Assembly (NCBI GenBank): GCA_022822625.1
Contig: JAJEAV010000028.1
Location: forward strand, 1 to 41,962
DNA from: Gammaproteobacteria bacterium
GTDB lineage: Bacteria; Pseudomonadota; Gammaproteobacteria; Arenicellales; Poriferihabitantaceae
Direction of reading: 5' to 3'
Length of the DNA stretch: 41,962 bases
Shown in pieces: positions 25,115 through 34,504 of this stretch. Position numbers and translations under genes: made by a program. Each line of letters starts with the position of its first letter. Within the stretch, counting starts at the first letter, position 1. The notes under the pieces were generated by a model. That model was given only the letters and a program-made list of their open reading frames with translations, was not told the DNA's origin and did not search any database.

Positions 25115-26299
25115 ATGGACATCTTCCTCTGGTACTTATTCTGGGCGGTTGCGATTGGCATCTTCGGATGGGTATTTCGATTTACTGGTCGAAAAGTCCA
25201 GTGGCCTTCCGACAGGCTGAATGTATATTTTCGAGACATGCCGCTCATGGTTGGCATCGGGTTCGTTTTTGGCTTGGTGATTCTGTATGTCGTATTCCAC
25301 TATTATTTCATCGACAAGTCGACTTTCTTCCGATGGGCTGTTCAGGGGTTTTTGATTTTTGCCATTGCATCCTGGTTATTTCTTACACTTGGAAAGCATG
25401 TTGGTACACAAGCTACCCGTAAGGTTTTCCGACAAATGCCCCTGACAGCCTCTTTCGGGATTCTGATTATCATTATCTACGCCATCCTGTCTGTCTTTGC
25501 CGGAGTTATCGCTCCTTATGGCCAGGAAGAGATCTTTGAAAAGATTAATGTCTTGCCCGGAGGCGATCCGGCCCTTGGCGGTGACCCGAGATTCCCTTTG
25601 GGAACCGATCAATTGGGTAGAGACCTGCTTTCGCGGCTGATTTATGGAGGGCAAAATACAGTCGGTATTGCCTTTATCACTACCATTCTGGCGTTTCTAA
25701 TTGGGGCGACGTTCGGGTTTCTGGCTGCAACCTTGAGCGGCTGGTTTGATCAGGCAGTATCCCGGGTTGTTGATGCCTTGATGGCGATTCCTCAACTGAT
25801 TTTTGCGCTTTTGCTACTCACTATTGCAACAGCCTGGGCTGGTTCAAACAAGGAGTTGATCACCGTTTACATGGTCGTGATTATTGCGGTTCTGGATAGT
25901 ACACGAGTGTTTCGTCTGGCGCGTGCAGTCGGATTCAATATCGTTGTCATGGACTATATTGAGGCAGCCAAATTAAGGGGAGAGAATCTGTCCTACCTGA
26001 TTTTTCGTGAAATTCTCCCCAATGCCTATGCACCCCTGCTTGCAGAATTTGGTCTGCGATTCTGTTTTGTGTTTCTGACCATTGCTGCCTTGTCGTTTCT
26101 TGGGATTGGTATCCAACCCCCGCTCGCCGACTGGGGTACCATGGTGAGGGATCTGGCACAGTTCATCAATTTCGCACAGTTCAGTCCTCATACCGCAGCC
26201 TTGCCGCTTATGGCAGCGGGTGCCATCGCCCTGTTGACCGTAGCGGTTAACTTCGTGGTTGACTGGATGCTTCACAAATCATCCGGACTCAAGGACTGA
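25115..26299 (+). CDS. peptide-type ABC transporter permease (DppC-like) with an extra N-terminal membrane region
   Basis: A 394-residue permease, about 90-100 residues longer than ordinary DppC proteins. Residues 1-105 hold three extra hydrophobic segments (near 5-20, 44-64 and 74-93). The standard DppC start then appears at about 108 (RQMPLTASFGILIIIIYAILSVFAGVIAPYG). The periplasmic FPLGTDQLGRDLLSRLIYGGQNT signature and the EAA loop MDYIEAAKLRGENLSYLIFREILPNAYAPLL are intact. ATG at 25115 lies 4 bp after the first permease and the extension is in frame without a break. The extension may anchor a partner or alter gating. That part is inference. Confidence 0.87.
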   Translation: MDIFLWYLFWAVAIGIFGWVFRFTGRKVQWPSDRLNVYFRDMPLMVGIGFVFGLVILYVVFHYYFIDKSTFFRWAVQGFLIFAIASWLFLTLGKHVGTQATRKVFRQMPLTASFGILIIIIYAILSVFAGVIAPYGQEEIFEKINVLPGGDPALGGDPRFPLGTDQLGRDLLSRLIYGGQNTVGIAFITTILAFLIGATFGFLAATLSGWFDQAVSRVVDALMAIPQLIFALLLLTIATAWAGSNKELITVYMVVIIAVLDSTRVFRLARAVGFNIVVMDYIEAAKLRGENLSYLIFREILPNAYAPLLAEFGLRFCFVFLTIAALSFLGIGIQPPLADWGTMVRDLAQFINFAQFSPHTAALPLMAAGAIALLTVAVNFVVDWMLHKSSGLKD

Positions 26300-26302
26300 T
26301 TC

Positions 26303-27964
26303 ATGAACAACGATCAACTACTGGTCAAAATCGAAAAGATCGTTATCCAGGGGGTTTCGGATGAACAATGGCTACCGATCATAAACAGTGTTGACCTGCA
26401 TCTGAATCGTGGTGAAGTGCTGGGCCTGATTGGTGAGTCAGGTGCCGGCAAATCTACATTAGGTCTGGCGGCGATGGGTTTTGCGCGTGATGGCTGTCGT
26501 ATTTCCAGTGGTACAGTCAAGTTTGATGGCATTGATCTGATTTCTGCAGACGCCCAGACCAAACGTTCCTTGCTGGGTAGCCGGATTGCCTATGTTGCCC
26601 AATCTGCCGCTGCAAGTTTCAACCCCGCACATAAGATCATAAATCAACATACCGAAGCCCCGATTCAGCATGGGGTATCCGGTCGTTCGGAATCGGAAAA
26701 AGATGCAATTGAACTTTATCACCGCTTGCGCTTGCCGACTCCAGACGAGATTGGATTTCGATATCCGCATCAGGTCTCGGGTGGACAGTTACAACGAGCC
26801 ATGACAGCCATGGCAATGTCTTGTAGGCCTGATTTGATTATCTTTGACGAACCGACCACCGCGCTGGATGTAACCACCCAGATCGAAGTATTGGCCGCAA
26901 TCCGCGATATCGTGAAGCAGTTCAATACGGCTGCCATCTACATCACGCATGATCTTGCGGTGGTTGCCCAAATGGCAGACCGCATCAAGGTTTTGCTGAA
27001 GGGTGATGAAGTCGAGGAATCGGACACGGATTCGATGCTCAAGAATCCGCAGAAGGACTATACCAAGTCACTATGGGCAGTTCGAAGTTTTACCCGCGAA
27101 GAAAAGCCGCTGGCGTCTAAAGAGGAAATGCCGGTTGTGCGGGTGCGCAATGTCACTGCTGCCTATGCCAAAATTCCGGTGCTACACAATGTCTCGTTTG
27201 ATATTCATGCAAGCCGCACGGTAGCCGTGGTGGGTGAGTCAGGGTCAGGCAAGTCCACAGTAGCCCGGTGTATTACCGGGTTGCTGAAGCCATCCGAAGG
27301 GGCCATTGAGTTTGATGGCGTCCCATTACCGGCTGATTACCGTCAACGAACTGTCGAACAGTTGAAGCAGGCACAAATGATTTATCAGATGGCCGATACG
27401 GCATTGAATCCACGCAAGAGGATTCGGGAAATTATTGGCCGCCCCGTTGAGTTTTATCTGGGCTTGAGAGGCAGGAAAAAGGAGGAGCGGGTGAGAGAGC
27501 TTCTGGACCAAATTGAACTCGACCCGGACAAGTTCATTGATCGTCTGCCTTCGGAATTATCGGGTGGGCAGAAACAGAGAATCGGGATTGCCCGGGCACT
27601 TGCCGCGGACCCCAAGTTCATCATCTGTGATGAAGTTACTTCGGCCCTGGATCAGTTGGTCGCCGAAGGTATTCTTAAATTGCTGGCTCGCCTTCAGGAT
27701 TCGCTGGGCCTCGCCTACATGTTCATCACCCACGATCTGGCTACGGTTCGGGCTATTTCAGATGAGGTAGTGGTGATGAAAGACGGCCGAGTTGTGGAGG
27801 CTGGCGGTAAGACCGAGATGTTTACTCCTCCCCACCATGAATACACCAGTTTGTTATTGAGTTCAGTGCCGGAGATGGACCCGAACTGGCTTACTGAACT
27901 GTTGGAACAGCGGGGCGTAGACAATATCGGTGATGCGGCAATTGATCGCATGAACCAAGCATAA
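26303..27964 (+). CDS. fused double ATP-binding protein of the peptide-type ABC transporter
   Basis: A 553-residue protein with two complete nucleotide-binding domains, equivalent to fused DppD and DppF (YejF/GsiA-like). The first domain has Walker A GESGAGKST, signature VSGGQLQRA and Walker B LIIFDEPTTALD. The second has GESGSGKST, LSGGQKQRIGIARAL and FIICDEVTSALD. In the second domain the Walker B has the unusual DEVTSAL instead of DEPTSAL. No separate C-terminal oligopeptide-binding NBD extension (the cysteine-rich DppD tail) is evident. It starts 3 bp after the second permease. Energises transport by ATP hydrolysis on the cytoplasmic face. Confidence 0.92.
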   Translation: MNNDQLLVKIEKIVIQGVSDEQWLPIINSVDLHLNRGEVLGLIGESGAGKSTLGLAAMGFARDGCRISSGTVKFDGIDLISADAQTKRSLLGSRIAYVAQSAAASFNPAHKIINQHTEAPIQHGVSGRSESEKDAIELYHRLRLPTPDEIGFRYPHQVSGGQLQRAMTAMAMSCRPDLIIFDEPTTALDVTTQIEVLAAIRDIVKQFNTAAIYITHDLAVVAQMADRIKVLLKGDEVEESDTDSMLKNPQKDYTKSLWAVRSFTREEKPLASKEEMPVVRVRNVTAAYAKIPVLHNVSFDIHASRTVAVVGESGSGKSTVARCITGLLKPSEGAIEFDGVPLPADYRQRTVEQLKQAQMIYQMADTALNPRKRIREIIGRPVEFYLGLRGRKKEERVRELLDQIELDPDKFIDRLPSELSGGQKQRIGIARALAADPKFIICDEVTSALDQLVAEGILKLLARLQDSLGLAYMFITHDLATVRAISDEVVVMKDGRVVEAGGKTEMFTPPHHEYTSLLLSSVPEMDPNWLTELLEQRGVDNIGDAAIDRMNQA

Positions 27965-28032
27965 AAAGTAAAAATCGATTAAGATTAGGCAATGTTTAAT
28001 TAATTTTTTGAGAAACAAGAGGAACAAACAAA

Positions 28033-29574
28033 ATGAATATAACTAGACGTGATGTGTTGAAAGCTGGGGCGGCAGCCACTGCATTGACCATGGTGCCGGC
28101 CATCTCGACACGGGCAATGCCAAAGAAGGGGGGAAGACTAAGACTGGGTTTGGATGGTGCAAATACCTCCGATAGCTGGGATTCCAGAACTCATTCCGAT
28201 ATCTACATGATCCTGTCGGGTCACGGAACGGTTTTTGATTGTCTTACCCGGGTGACTTCTGACGGTCAACTCGTTGGTGAACTTGCGGTTGACTGGTCAT
28301 CGGATGATGCCAAGACCTGGATATTCAACCTGCGCAAGGGTGCTACATTCCACAACGGCAAGTCTTTTGGTGCCGATGATGTAATCGAGTCCATGCAACT
28401 GCATGTCGCTGAAGGAGCCAAGTCAGCAGCCCAGCCGATCGTGGCCAATGTTGCCGAAATGAAGAAAATGAACGAGCATCAGGTGATGTTCACGTTGGAA
28501 AAGGCGAATGCGGACTTCCCGTATCTGATGTCGGATTACCACATCTGCATCTTTCCAGCGGGTCAGATTCCCGAAGCAATGGTTAATGGTATTGGTACTG
28601 GACTATACAAGGTTGAATCGTTCGACCCGGGTGTGCGTCTGGTAACCAGCCGCTATGCGGATCATTACAAGGGTAGTGAATTTGGACACTTTGACGAGGT
28701 CGAAGTGATTGCCATCAATGACAGCGCTGCGCGCATGAATGCCTTGATGACTGGCCAGGTTGATGCCGTGAATCGGGTGGACTTCAATACCGAACCATTG
28801 TTACGGGCAAATCCCGGCATTGATATTTTCGAGGCCGTGGGCAACCAGCACTACACCTTTGCAATGCTGACCAAGACACCTCCTTTTGATGATATCAATG
28901 TGCGTCAGGCATTGAAGTATGGAATCAATCGGCAAGAAATGGTCGACAAGATTCTGCAGGGCCATGGTCAGGTGGGCAATGATCATCCCATTGGGCCCGG
29001 CAATCAATATCACTATGCTGATCTGGCGCAGACGGAATATGATCCTGAAAGGGCAAAAAGCCTGCTGGCCAAATCTGGCTTGAGCGAGTTGAATGTTGAC
29101 ATCAGTGTTTCAGAGGCCGGATTCCCGGGTGCGACCAATGCGGGCCAGTTGTATCAGGCTTCGGCGAAAGCTGGCGGCATCAATCTCAACGTCGTCCAGG
29201 AACCGTCTGATGGCTATTGGTCAAATGTCTGGCTCAAGAAACCATTTGTATCGGTTTACTGGTCTGGTCGTGCCACCGAGGACTGGATGTTCTCAACGGC
29301 TTACGAGGCAGGCGTTCCGTGGAATGATTCGCAATGGGATCATCCGCGTTTCCAGGAGCTGCTATATGCGGGCCGTGTTGAACTCGATTCAGACAAACGC
29401 CGGGAAATCTACCATGAAATGCAGATGATCCTGAATGTCGAGGGCGGCGTCATCGTACCGATGTTTGCAAGTTATGTTGGTGCTGCGAGCACCAAGCTGG
29501 GCAATAACGGTGTAATCGGAAAATCTTGGATGATGGATAACGCGCGGATGGCCGAGAACTGGTGGTTCGAATAA
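28033..29574 (+). CDS. periplasmic substrate-binding protein of the ABC transporter (SBP_bac_5)
   Basis: A 513-residue extracytoplasmic binding protein of the DppA/OppA family. The N-terminus MNITRRDVLKAGAAATALTMVPAIS is a twin-arginine (Tat) signal with the RRDVLK motif, so export is in folded form. The core has GTVFDCLTRVTSDGQLVGELAVDWSSDD, WIFNLRKGATFHNGKSFGADDVIESM, GTGLYKVESFDPGVRL, and FDDINVRQALKYGINRQEMVDKIL, all family patterns. AGAGGA lies about 9 nt before ATG 28033. Placing it last in the operon, after an AT-rich 68-bp spacer and before a strong terminator, differs from the usual binding-protein-first order. The ligand cannot be assigned. Confidence 0.9.
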   Translation: MNITRRDVLKAGAAATALTMVPAISTRAMPKKGGRLRLGLDGANTSDSWDSRTHSDIYMILSGHGTVFDCLTRVTSDGQLVGELAVDWSSDDAKTWIFNLRKGATFHNGKSFGADDVIESMQLHVAEGAKSAAQPIVANVAEMKKMNEHQVMFTLEKANADFPYLMSDYHICIFPAGQIPEAMVNGIGTGLYKVESFDPGVRLVTSRYADHYKGSEFGHFDEVEVIAINDSAARMNALMTGQVDAVNRVDFNTEPLLRANPGIDIFEAVGNQHYTFAMLTKTPPFDDINVRQALKYGINRQEMVDKILQGHGQVGNDHPIGPGNQYHYADLAQTEYDPERAKSLLAKSGLSELNVDISVSEAGFPGATNAGQLYQASAKAGGINLNVVQEPSDGYWSNVWLKKPFVSVYWSGRATEDWMFSTAYEAGVPWNDSQWDHPRFQELLYAGRVELDSDKRREIYHEMQMILNVEGGVIVPMFASYVGAASTKLGNNGVIGKSWMMDNARMAENWWFE

Positions 29575-29596
29575 AATCCTGAATTGAGCCTAGAGC

Positions 29597-29636
29597 AGGC
29601 CGGCGCGAGTACGATATTCGCGCCGGCCTTATTTTT
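29597..29636 (+). terminator. strong intrinsic terminator of the ABC transporter operon
   Basis: AGGCCGGCGCGA (29597-29608) and TCGCGCCGGCCT (29618-29629) are a perfect 12-bp, GC-rich stem with a 9-nt loop, followed by TTATTTTT. It lies 22 bp after the binding-protein stop and ends the operon. Confidence 0.93.
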
Positions 29637-29736
29637 GCGAACTGTTCAAATGAATGATCATTTGGACCCAGACAGGATATTGTCACCCTGACCCAGGAAT
29701 ATATTTCTGCTCATTCAGGACGTGAGGCAGTCGAAA

Positions 29737-30900
29737 TTACTCGGGACGTCGATATGCTTCATGGGGCATGCCCTTGGAAAGCACAATCTGCCACAATTGC
29801 AAATCACGTGCTCGAAAAGCTCCGGCACAGACTTGCAGGTAATAACTCCACATTCGATAGAAGCGCTGTTCGGCAGAGCCGTTCATGCGGGGTACGAAAT
29901 ATCGCTTGAAATTGTCATGCCAGGACATCAGTGTGCGGTCATAATCAGGCCCGAAATTATGCACATCCTCGATCAGGAAAAGCGATTCAACAGCTTTTGT
30001 AATCAGTTTTAGGGAAGGCATTTCGCCATTCGGGAAAATATACTTCCCAACCCAGGGGTCGACTCCCGGCAACGAGTCATTCTTGCCGATCGTGTGCAGC
30101 AGAAACAGTCCTCCTTCACGAAGACAGTTGTTCGCAACATGCATGTAGGTTCGGTAGTTTTTGTGCCCCACATGCTCGAACATGCCGAGTGAAATCACTG
30201 CATCAAACTTTTCATTGATTTTCCGGTAATCCTGAAATCGCAAGTCAACCGGCAATCCCTTGCACATTTCCATGCCCAGTTTGACCTGCTCTTCCGAGAT
30301 CGTAACTCCAACCACTTTCGCGCCGTAATTCTCGGCTGCGAACTTTGCAAAACTCCCCCAACCGCAACCAATATCCAGCACCCGCATACCGGGTTTTAGA
30401 AAAATCTTCCTGCACACCAGATCCAGCTTGTCCCGCTGTGCATCATCCAGATTGTCTGAGTGTGCCCAGTAACCACAGGTATAGACCATTCTCTGATCCA
30501 GCATGCCCTGATACAGTTCATTGCCCATATCATAATGTTGCTTGCCGACCTGGGCGGCTCGCGACTCTTTTTGCAGGTTGAACAGGGCAGCCCGCAACCT
30601 TGATATCAGATGTGTAGTAAACCACCTGCTTTTGCTTGACGGCAAACGAAGTATGCGGTTCACCAGTTCATCAATTTGCTGACATTCCCACCAGCCGTCA
30701 ACATAGCTATCTCCAAAGCCTAGAGAGCCATGCAGGAGGCCTCGCTTGAAAACCCCCGAATTGTTGATCTGCGGGTCCCATGGGTTGGGGCCATTTATCT
30801 GGATATCCGTCTCCTCAAGCAGGGGAATCAATCGCTTTAAGGCGAAATGTTCCAGTCTTGATTTGCTTGCTTCCGGGTTCTTGGTCAGCGATTCAGGCAT
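29737..30900 (-). CDS. cfa: cyclopropane-fatty-acyl-phospholipid synthase
   Basis: A 387-residue SAM-dependent enzyme that turns cis double bonds of membrane phospholipid acyl chains into cyclopropane rings, usually at entry to stationary phase or under acid stress. The N-terminal region (DPQINNSGVFKRGLLHGSLGFGDSYVDGWWE) and the AQVGKQHYDMGNELYQGMLDQRMVYTCGYW lipid-site motif are typical. The SAM-binding MRVLDIGCGWGSFAKFAAENYG and the FDAVISLGMFEHVGHKNY motif follow, with FQLQV-like LQVCAGAFRARDLQLWQIVLSKG at the end. ATG at 30900. It lies 84 bp downstream of polA on the same strand. Confidence 0.95.
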   Translation of the reverse strand: MPESLTKNPEASKSRLEHFALKRLIPLLEETDIQINGPNPWDPQINNSGVFKRGLLHGSLGFGDSYVDGWWECQQIDELVNRILRLPSSKSRWFTTHLISRLRAALFNLQKESRAAQVGKQHYDMGNELYQGMLDQRMVYTCGYWAHSDNLDDAQRDKLDLVCRKIFLKPGMRVLDIGCGWGSFAKFAAENYGAKVVGVTISEEQVKLGMEMCKGLPVDLRFQDYRKINEKFDAVISLGMFEHVGHKNYRTYMHVANNCLREGGLFLLHTIGKNDSLPGVDPWVGKYIFPNGEMPSLKLITKAVESLFLIEDVHNFGPDYDRTLMSWHDNFKRYFVPRMNGSAEQRFYRMWSYYLQVCAGAFRARDLQLWQIVLSKGMPHEAYRRPE

Positions 30901-30984
30901 AATGACTCAATGGTTACCAAATTCACCTTTTGGACTATAGCCTGCATAATAATAAAATTTTTTCCGGGAATCCAGAATTGATGT

Positions 30985-33717
30985 TCAATGCGCTTCTTTC
31001 CAGTTAGGCCCCACGCCCACATCCACCGCTAGCGGCACGTTCAACTCGGCGATATGACACATGATTTCCCTGACCTTATTGGTGACTTCGTCCACCTCAC
31101 GGTGAGGAACCTCAAAAACCAGCTCATCATGGACCTGCATGATCATCGTGGTTTTCAGGTTGGGATGGGAACCGAGCCACTTGTCAATTTCAATCATGGA
31201 CAACTTGATTAAATCTGCAGCCGTGCCCTGCATTGGAGCATTAATGGCGGTTCGTTCAGCATACTGTCTGACCGATGAATTTTTTGCATGGATATCCGGA
31301 AGATTCAGCCGCCGCCCGAACAGTGTGCCTACATACCCCTTGCTACGGGCATCTTCTTTTGCCTTTTCCATGTACTCGAGAACGCCGGGATAGCGTTCAA
31401 AATAGATGTCGATGTAGTTTTTGGCTATCCCTTGATTAATGCGCAGTTGTCGGGCGAGACCAAAGGCGGTCATGCCGTAAATCAAGCCAAAGTTAATGGC
31501 TTTGGCACGTCGTCGCTGCTCGGCATCGACCATCTCCGGTCTGACTGAAAACACCTCGGCTGCGGTTCTCGTATGCACGTCAGCCCCGTCATGAAATGCA
31601 GAGACCAGGCCCGGATCTCCAGATAGATGCGCCATTATCCTGAGTTCGATTTGCGAATAGTCCGCTGACAGGATCAAATTATCCGGTTCAGCAATGAATG
31701 CTTCCCGAATCCGTCGACCCTCCTTGCTACGCACCGGTATATTTTGCAGGTTGGGGTCTGAGGAAGATAATCGACCGGTCGAGGCAACTGCTTGATGATA
31801 TGACGTATGAATACGTCCGGTTTTCGGATTGATCAGGGTTGGCAATTTATCGGTATAGGTGCTTTTCAGCTTGGCCAGCCCACGATATTTCAGGATAATC
31901 TCGGGCAGTTCAAAGTTTGCGGCAAGATCCTGCAATACCGATTCGGCGGTTGAGGGCTGCCCCTTGGGAGTTTTCCGGATGACTGGAAGCTGCAGATCGG
32001 TAAACAAGATTTCCTGGATCTGGGAAGGAGAATTTATGTTGAATGATTTTCCGACCATGTCATGGGCATGGCTTTCGAGTTCGATCAGCTTATTGGCAAT
32101 TTCCCGTGACTGGCTGTGCAACATGTCGGCATCCACTTTTACGCCTTTCGACTCGGTTTTGACCAGGACGTCCACAAGCGGCATCTCAATACTTGTAAAG
32201 ACCTTATTGAGGTCTTCATGTTGCTGTATTCTTTCACTCAGAAGATGATGAAGCTGGAGGGTAATGTCGGCATCCTCGGCAGCATAATGGCTGGCAGTAT
32301 CCAGTGGTATTTGATCGAAGGTCAACTGGTTCTTGCCGGTGCCGGCAATGTCCTTGAATTTCACCGTGTCCTTGTCAAGGTGTCTCTTGGCCAGCGTGTC
32401 AAGGTCATGTCGGGAACTACCGGCATCCAGCACATAGGACATCAGCATGGTATCGTGGGTAACACCCTTGACGGCAATGCCATAACGACGCAAGACCTCT
32501 ATATCGAATTTGAGATTTTGTCCTGTTTTCGCTTTCTCCGGATCTTCAAGGACTTGTTTCAGTTTCGACAAGGTTGGCTTCATCGGGAGCTGGTCAGGCG
32601 CACCCATATACGAATGAACCAATGGAAGATAGGCAGCGTTGCCGAGTTCAATCGAAAATGACAGTCCAACCAGTTCAGCCTGATGTGGATCAAGTGAAGT
32701 GGTTTCCGTGTCAAGCGCAATAATGTCACTCGCGTCAAGTCGGGCAATCCATTGATCGAGATCCCTTTCATCGAGTATGGTCGTATAATCCGATTCCTTG
32801 ACCTGTTTGTCAGCCAGTTCATTTTTGGATCCGGGTCCACCAGTGATTTCGCTAGTCAAGGTGCGAAATTCCAGATCCTCAAAGTATTCTTTCAGATTGC
32901 CCTGTTCTGGTTCACATACCATTAGATCCTCGGGTCGCAGCGATAGTTCAACATCACAGTCAATGGTCACAAGTTCCAGAAAGAGGTCCAGCTGTTCAAG
33001 ATTGCTACGTAGGCTTTGTCCGACCTTGCCGGCGATAGTTCCGGCCTGTGTCCTGATTTCATTGAGACTGCCAAATTGGTCAAGCCATTTCAGGGCGGTT
33101 TTCTCTCCAACCCCGGGTATTCCGGGAATGTTGTCGGATTGATCGCCGGCCAGAGCCAGATAGTCGGTAATTAGTTCCGGCGGAATACCGAACTTTTTCT
33201 TGACACCGGATACATCCATACGTGTACTGTTCCTGGTATCGATCATATGGATGTCATCCTTTACGAGTTGTGCCAGATCCTTGTCACTACTGATAATTTC
33301 GACGAAAAAGCCCTGCTGATGACCCTGAATGGCCAGAGTACCGATTACGTCATCCGCTTCAACACCCGGAACTGAAAGAATCTTGAGCCCCATAGCGGGG
33401 ATGATGCGTTCCAGATATTCTTTCTGATATACGAGATCATCCGGCATTACATCTCGAGTTGCCTTGTAGGGTGGATACTTCTCGTGCCGGAAGGTTTTTC
33501 CCTTGGCATCCATGACCACGGCCATATACTTTGTTCCATCATCCTTGAGCAGGTTTTTCAGCATGTTGATCATGCCGAATATGGCCTGGGTTGTTCGCCC
33601 GTCAGAAGTAGTGAGTGGCTCTCTGCCCGATGCATGATAAGCGCGATAGAGCAGATTGGAGCCATCCACAAGGACGAGTTTCTTTTGAGAGGAATCAGGC
33701 AACGTTCCCACCATCAT
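30985..33717 (-). CDS. polA: DNA polymerase I
   Basis: A 910-residue polymerase with all three activities. The 5' nuclease domain begins LVLVDGSNLLYRAYHA and has VEADDVIGTLA and LAGDQSDNIPGIPGVGEKTA. The 3'-5' proofreading domain keeps its acidic residues (IIALDTETTSLDPH, YAAEDADITLQLH), so it should be active. The polymerase motifs are A SADYSQIELRIMAHLS, B RRRAKAINFGLIYGMTAFG, and C IMQVHDELVFEV. I chose ATG 33717 (ATGATGGTGGGAACG, with AGAG just upstream). Upstream ATGs at 33777 and 33798 are in frame but add unrelated residues. It functions in Okazaki fragment maturation and repair. It is divergent from the DUF2782 gene. Confidence 0.96.
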   Translation of the reverse strand: MMVGTLPDSSQKKLVLVDGSNLLYRAYHASGREPLTTSDGRTTQAIFGMINMLKNLLKDDGTKYMAVVMDAKGKTFRHEKYPPYKATRDVMPDDLVYQKEYLERIIPAMGLKILSVPGVEADDVIGTLAIQGHQQGFFVEIISSDKDLAQLVKDDIHMIDTRNSTRMDVSGVKKKFGIPPELITDYLALAGDQSDNIPGIPGVGEKTALKWLDQFGSLNEIRTQAGTIAGKVGQSLRSNLEQLDLFLELVTIDCDVELSLRPEDLMVCEPEQGNLKEYFEDLEFRTLTSEITGGPGSKNELADKQVKESDYTTILDERDLDQWIARLDASDIIALDTETTSLDPHQAELVGLSFSIELGNAAYLPLVHSYMGAPDQLPMKPTLSKLKQVLEDPEKAKTGQNLKFDIEVLRRYGIAVKGVTHDTMLMSYVLDAGSSRHDLDTLAKRHLDKDTVKFKDIAGTGKNQLTFDQIPLDTASHYAAEDADITLQLHHLLSERIQQHEDLNKVFTSIEMPLVDVLVKTESKGVKVDADMLHSQSREIANKLIELESHAHDMVGKSFNINSPSQIQEILFTDLQLPVIRKTPKGQPSTAESVLQDLAANFELPEIILKYRGLAKLKSTYTDKLPTLINPKTGRIHTSYHQAVASTGRLSSSDPNLQNIPVRSKEGRRIREAFIAEPDNLILSADYSQIELRIMAHLSGDPGLVSAFHDGADVHTRTAAEVFSVRPEMVDAEQRRRAKAINFGLIYGMTAFGLARQLRINQGIAKNYIDIYFERYPGVLEYMEKAKEDARSKGYVGTLFGRRLNLPDIHAKNSSVRQYAERTAINAPMQGTAADLIKLSMIEIDKWLGSHPNLKTTMIMQVHDELVFEVPHREVDEVTNKVREIMCHIAELNVPLAVDVGVGPNWKEAH

Positions 33718-34026
33718 AGTCTCTATATCGTGCTGACTGTTCAACGAGTCCTGACATGGAGATGTTCTTGTATCCATGAACCATGTATTGTAAACCATGC
33801 TTTTGCTGGCTTGGATTTGTGATTGGCTGGTTCATTGCAATGACACTGTTGAACACGGAAATTCGAGTGAATAGAGGTTGTTTCGAAAAATTACTGTGGT
33901 ATGACCTGAAAACCGGCAGTTCACACCTTCAGTAAGTACCAGAAGAAACAGTCAGGGATTCTGAAAAGGCCACATTGATTATGGGCTACAATCGTACTAT
34001 ATACTTCAGTCAGTAGCAGGATCACC

Positions 34027-34392
34027 ATGGGTAAATTGAAAGTAACGGAGCCAGTAGAAAAAGCACTCGGCAGAGGGGCGGTGATACTTGCATTTGCCAT
34101 TCTGGTTATTCCGGTTTCCGGGTTCGCACATGGGATTCCAAAAACCGCAGAAACGGAAGAACTGCTCTTAAAAGAGTCATCATCTTCCGGGCAGACGGAA
34201 GAAGAATCCGATCAAAGAACCATCATCTACCACTGGGTTGGGGGGCATCTCGATAGAGTTATGATTGAACATCCAAATGGACTTCGGGAGGTCTATCAGA
34301 ATACCGATTCCAGAAACAACCTCTGGAATGCTGATGAGGCCGAACTGGGGCACTTGCAAAACGTCAGGCAGTGGAGACTCTGGTCCTGGTAG
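34027..34392 (+). CDS. DUF2782 family exported protein
   Basis: A 121-residue protein with a signal peptide or single N-terminal anchor (AVILAFAILVIPVSGFAHG). A Glu/Ser/Thr-rich linker follows, then a DUF2782 domain beginning RTIIYHWVGGHLDRVMIEH and ending in NVRQWRLWSW, close to the 'P-Q-W-x-L-x-x-W' family ending. The function is unknown. Proximity to polA is a known conserved context in gammaproteobacteria and supports the assignment. It is transcribed divergently from polA across about 310 bp, in which I found no structured RNA. ATG at 34027 is the first start in the frame. Confidence 0.82.
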   Translation: MGKLKVTEPVEKALGRGAVILAFAILVIPVSGFAHGIPKTAETEELLLKESSSSGQTEEESDQRTIIYHWVGGHLDRVMIEHPNGLREVYQNTDSRNNLWNADEAELGHLQNVRQWRLWSW

Positions 34393-34504
34393 TCTGAACA
34401 AGCATCGGGGATTGAGATTCGTCAGTCAAGACCGTGGAGTCCTTCATGAACTCCAGACAATGCCCGCTTCAGCAATCTGTTCCGAACCCGGTGTCTCATG
34501 CATT

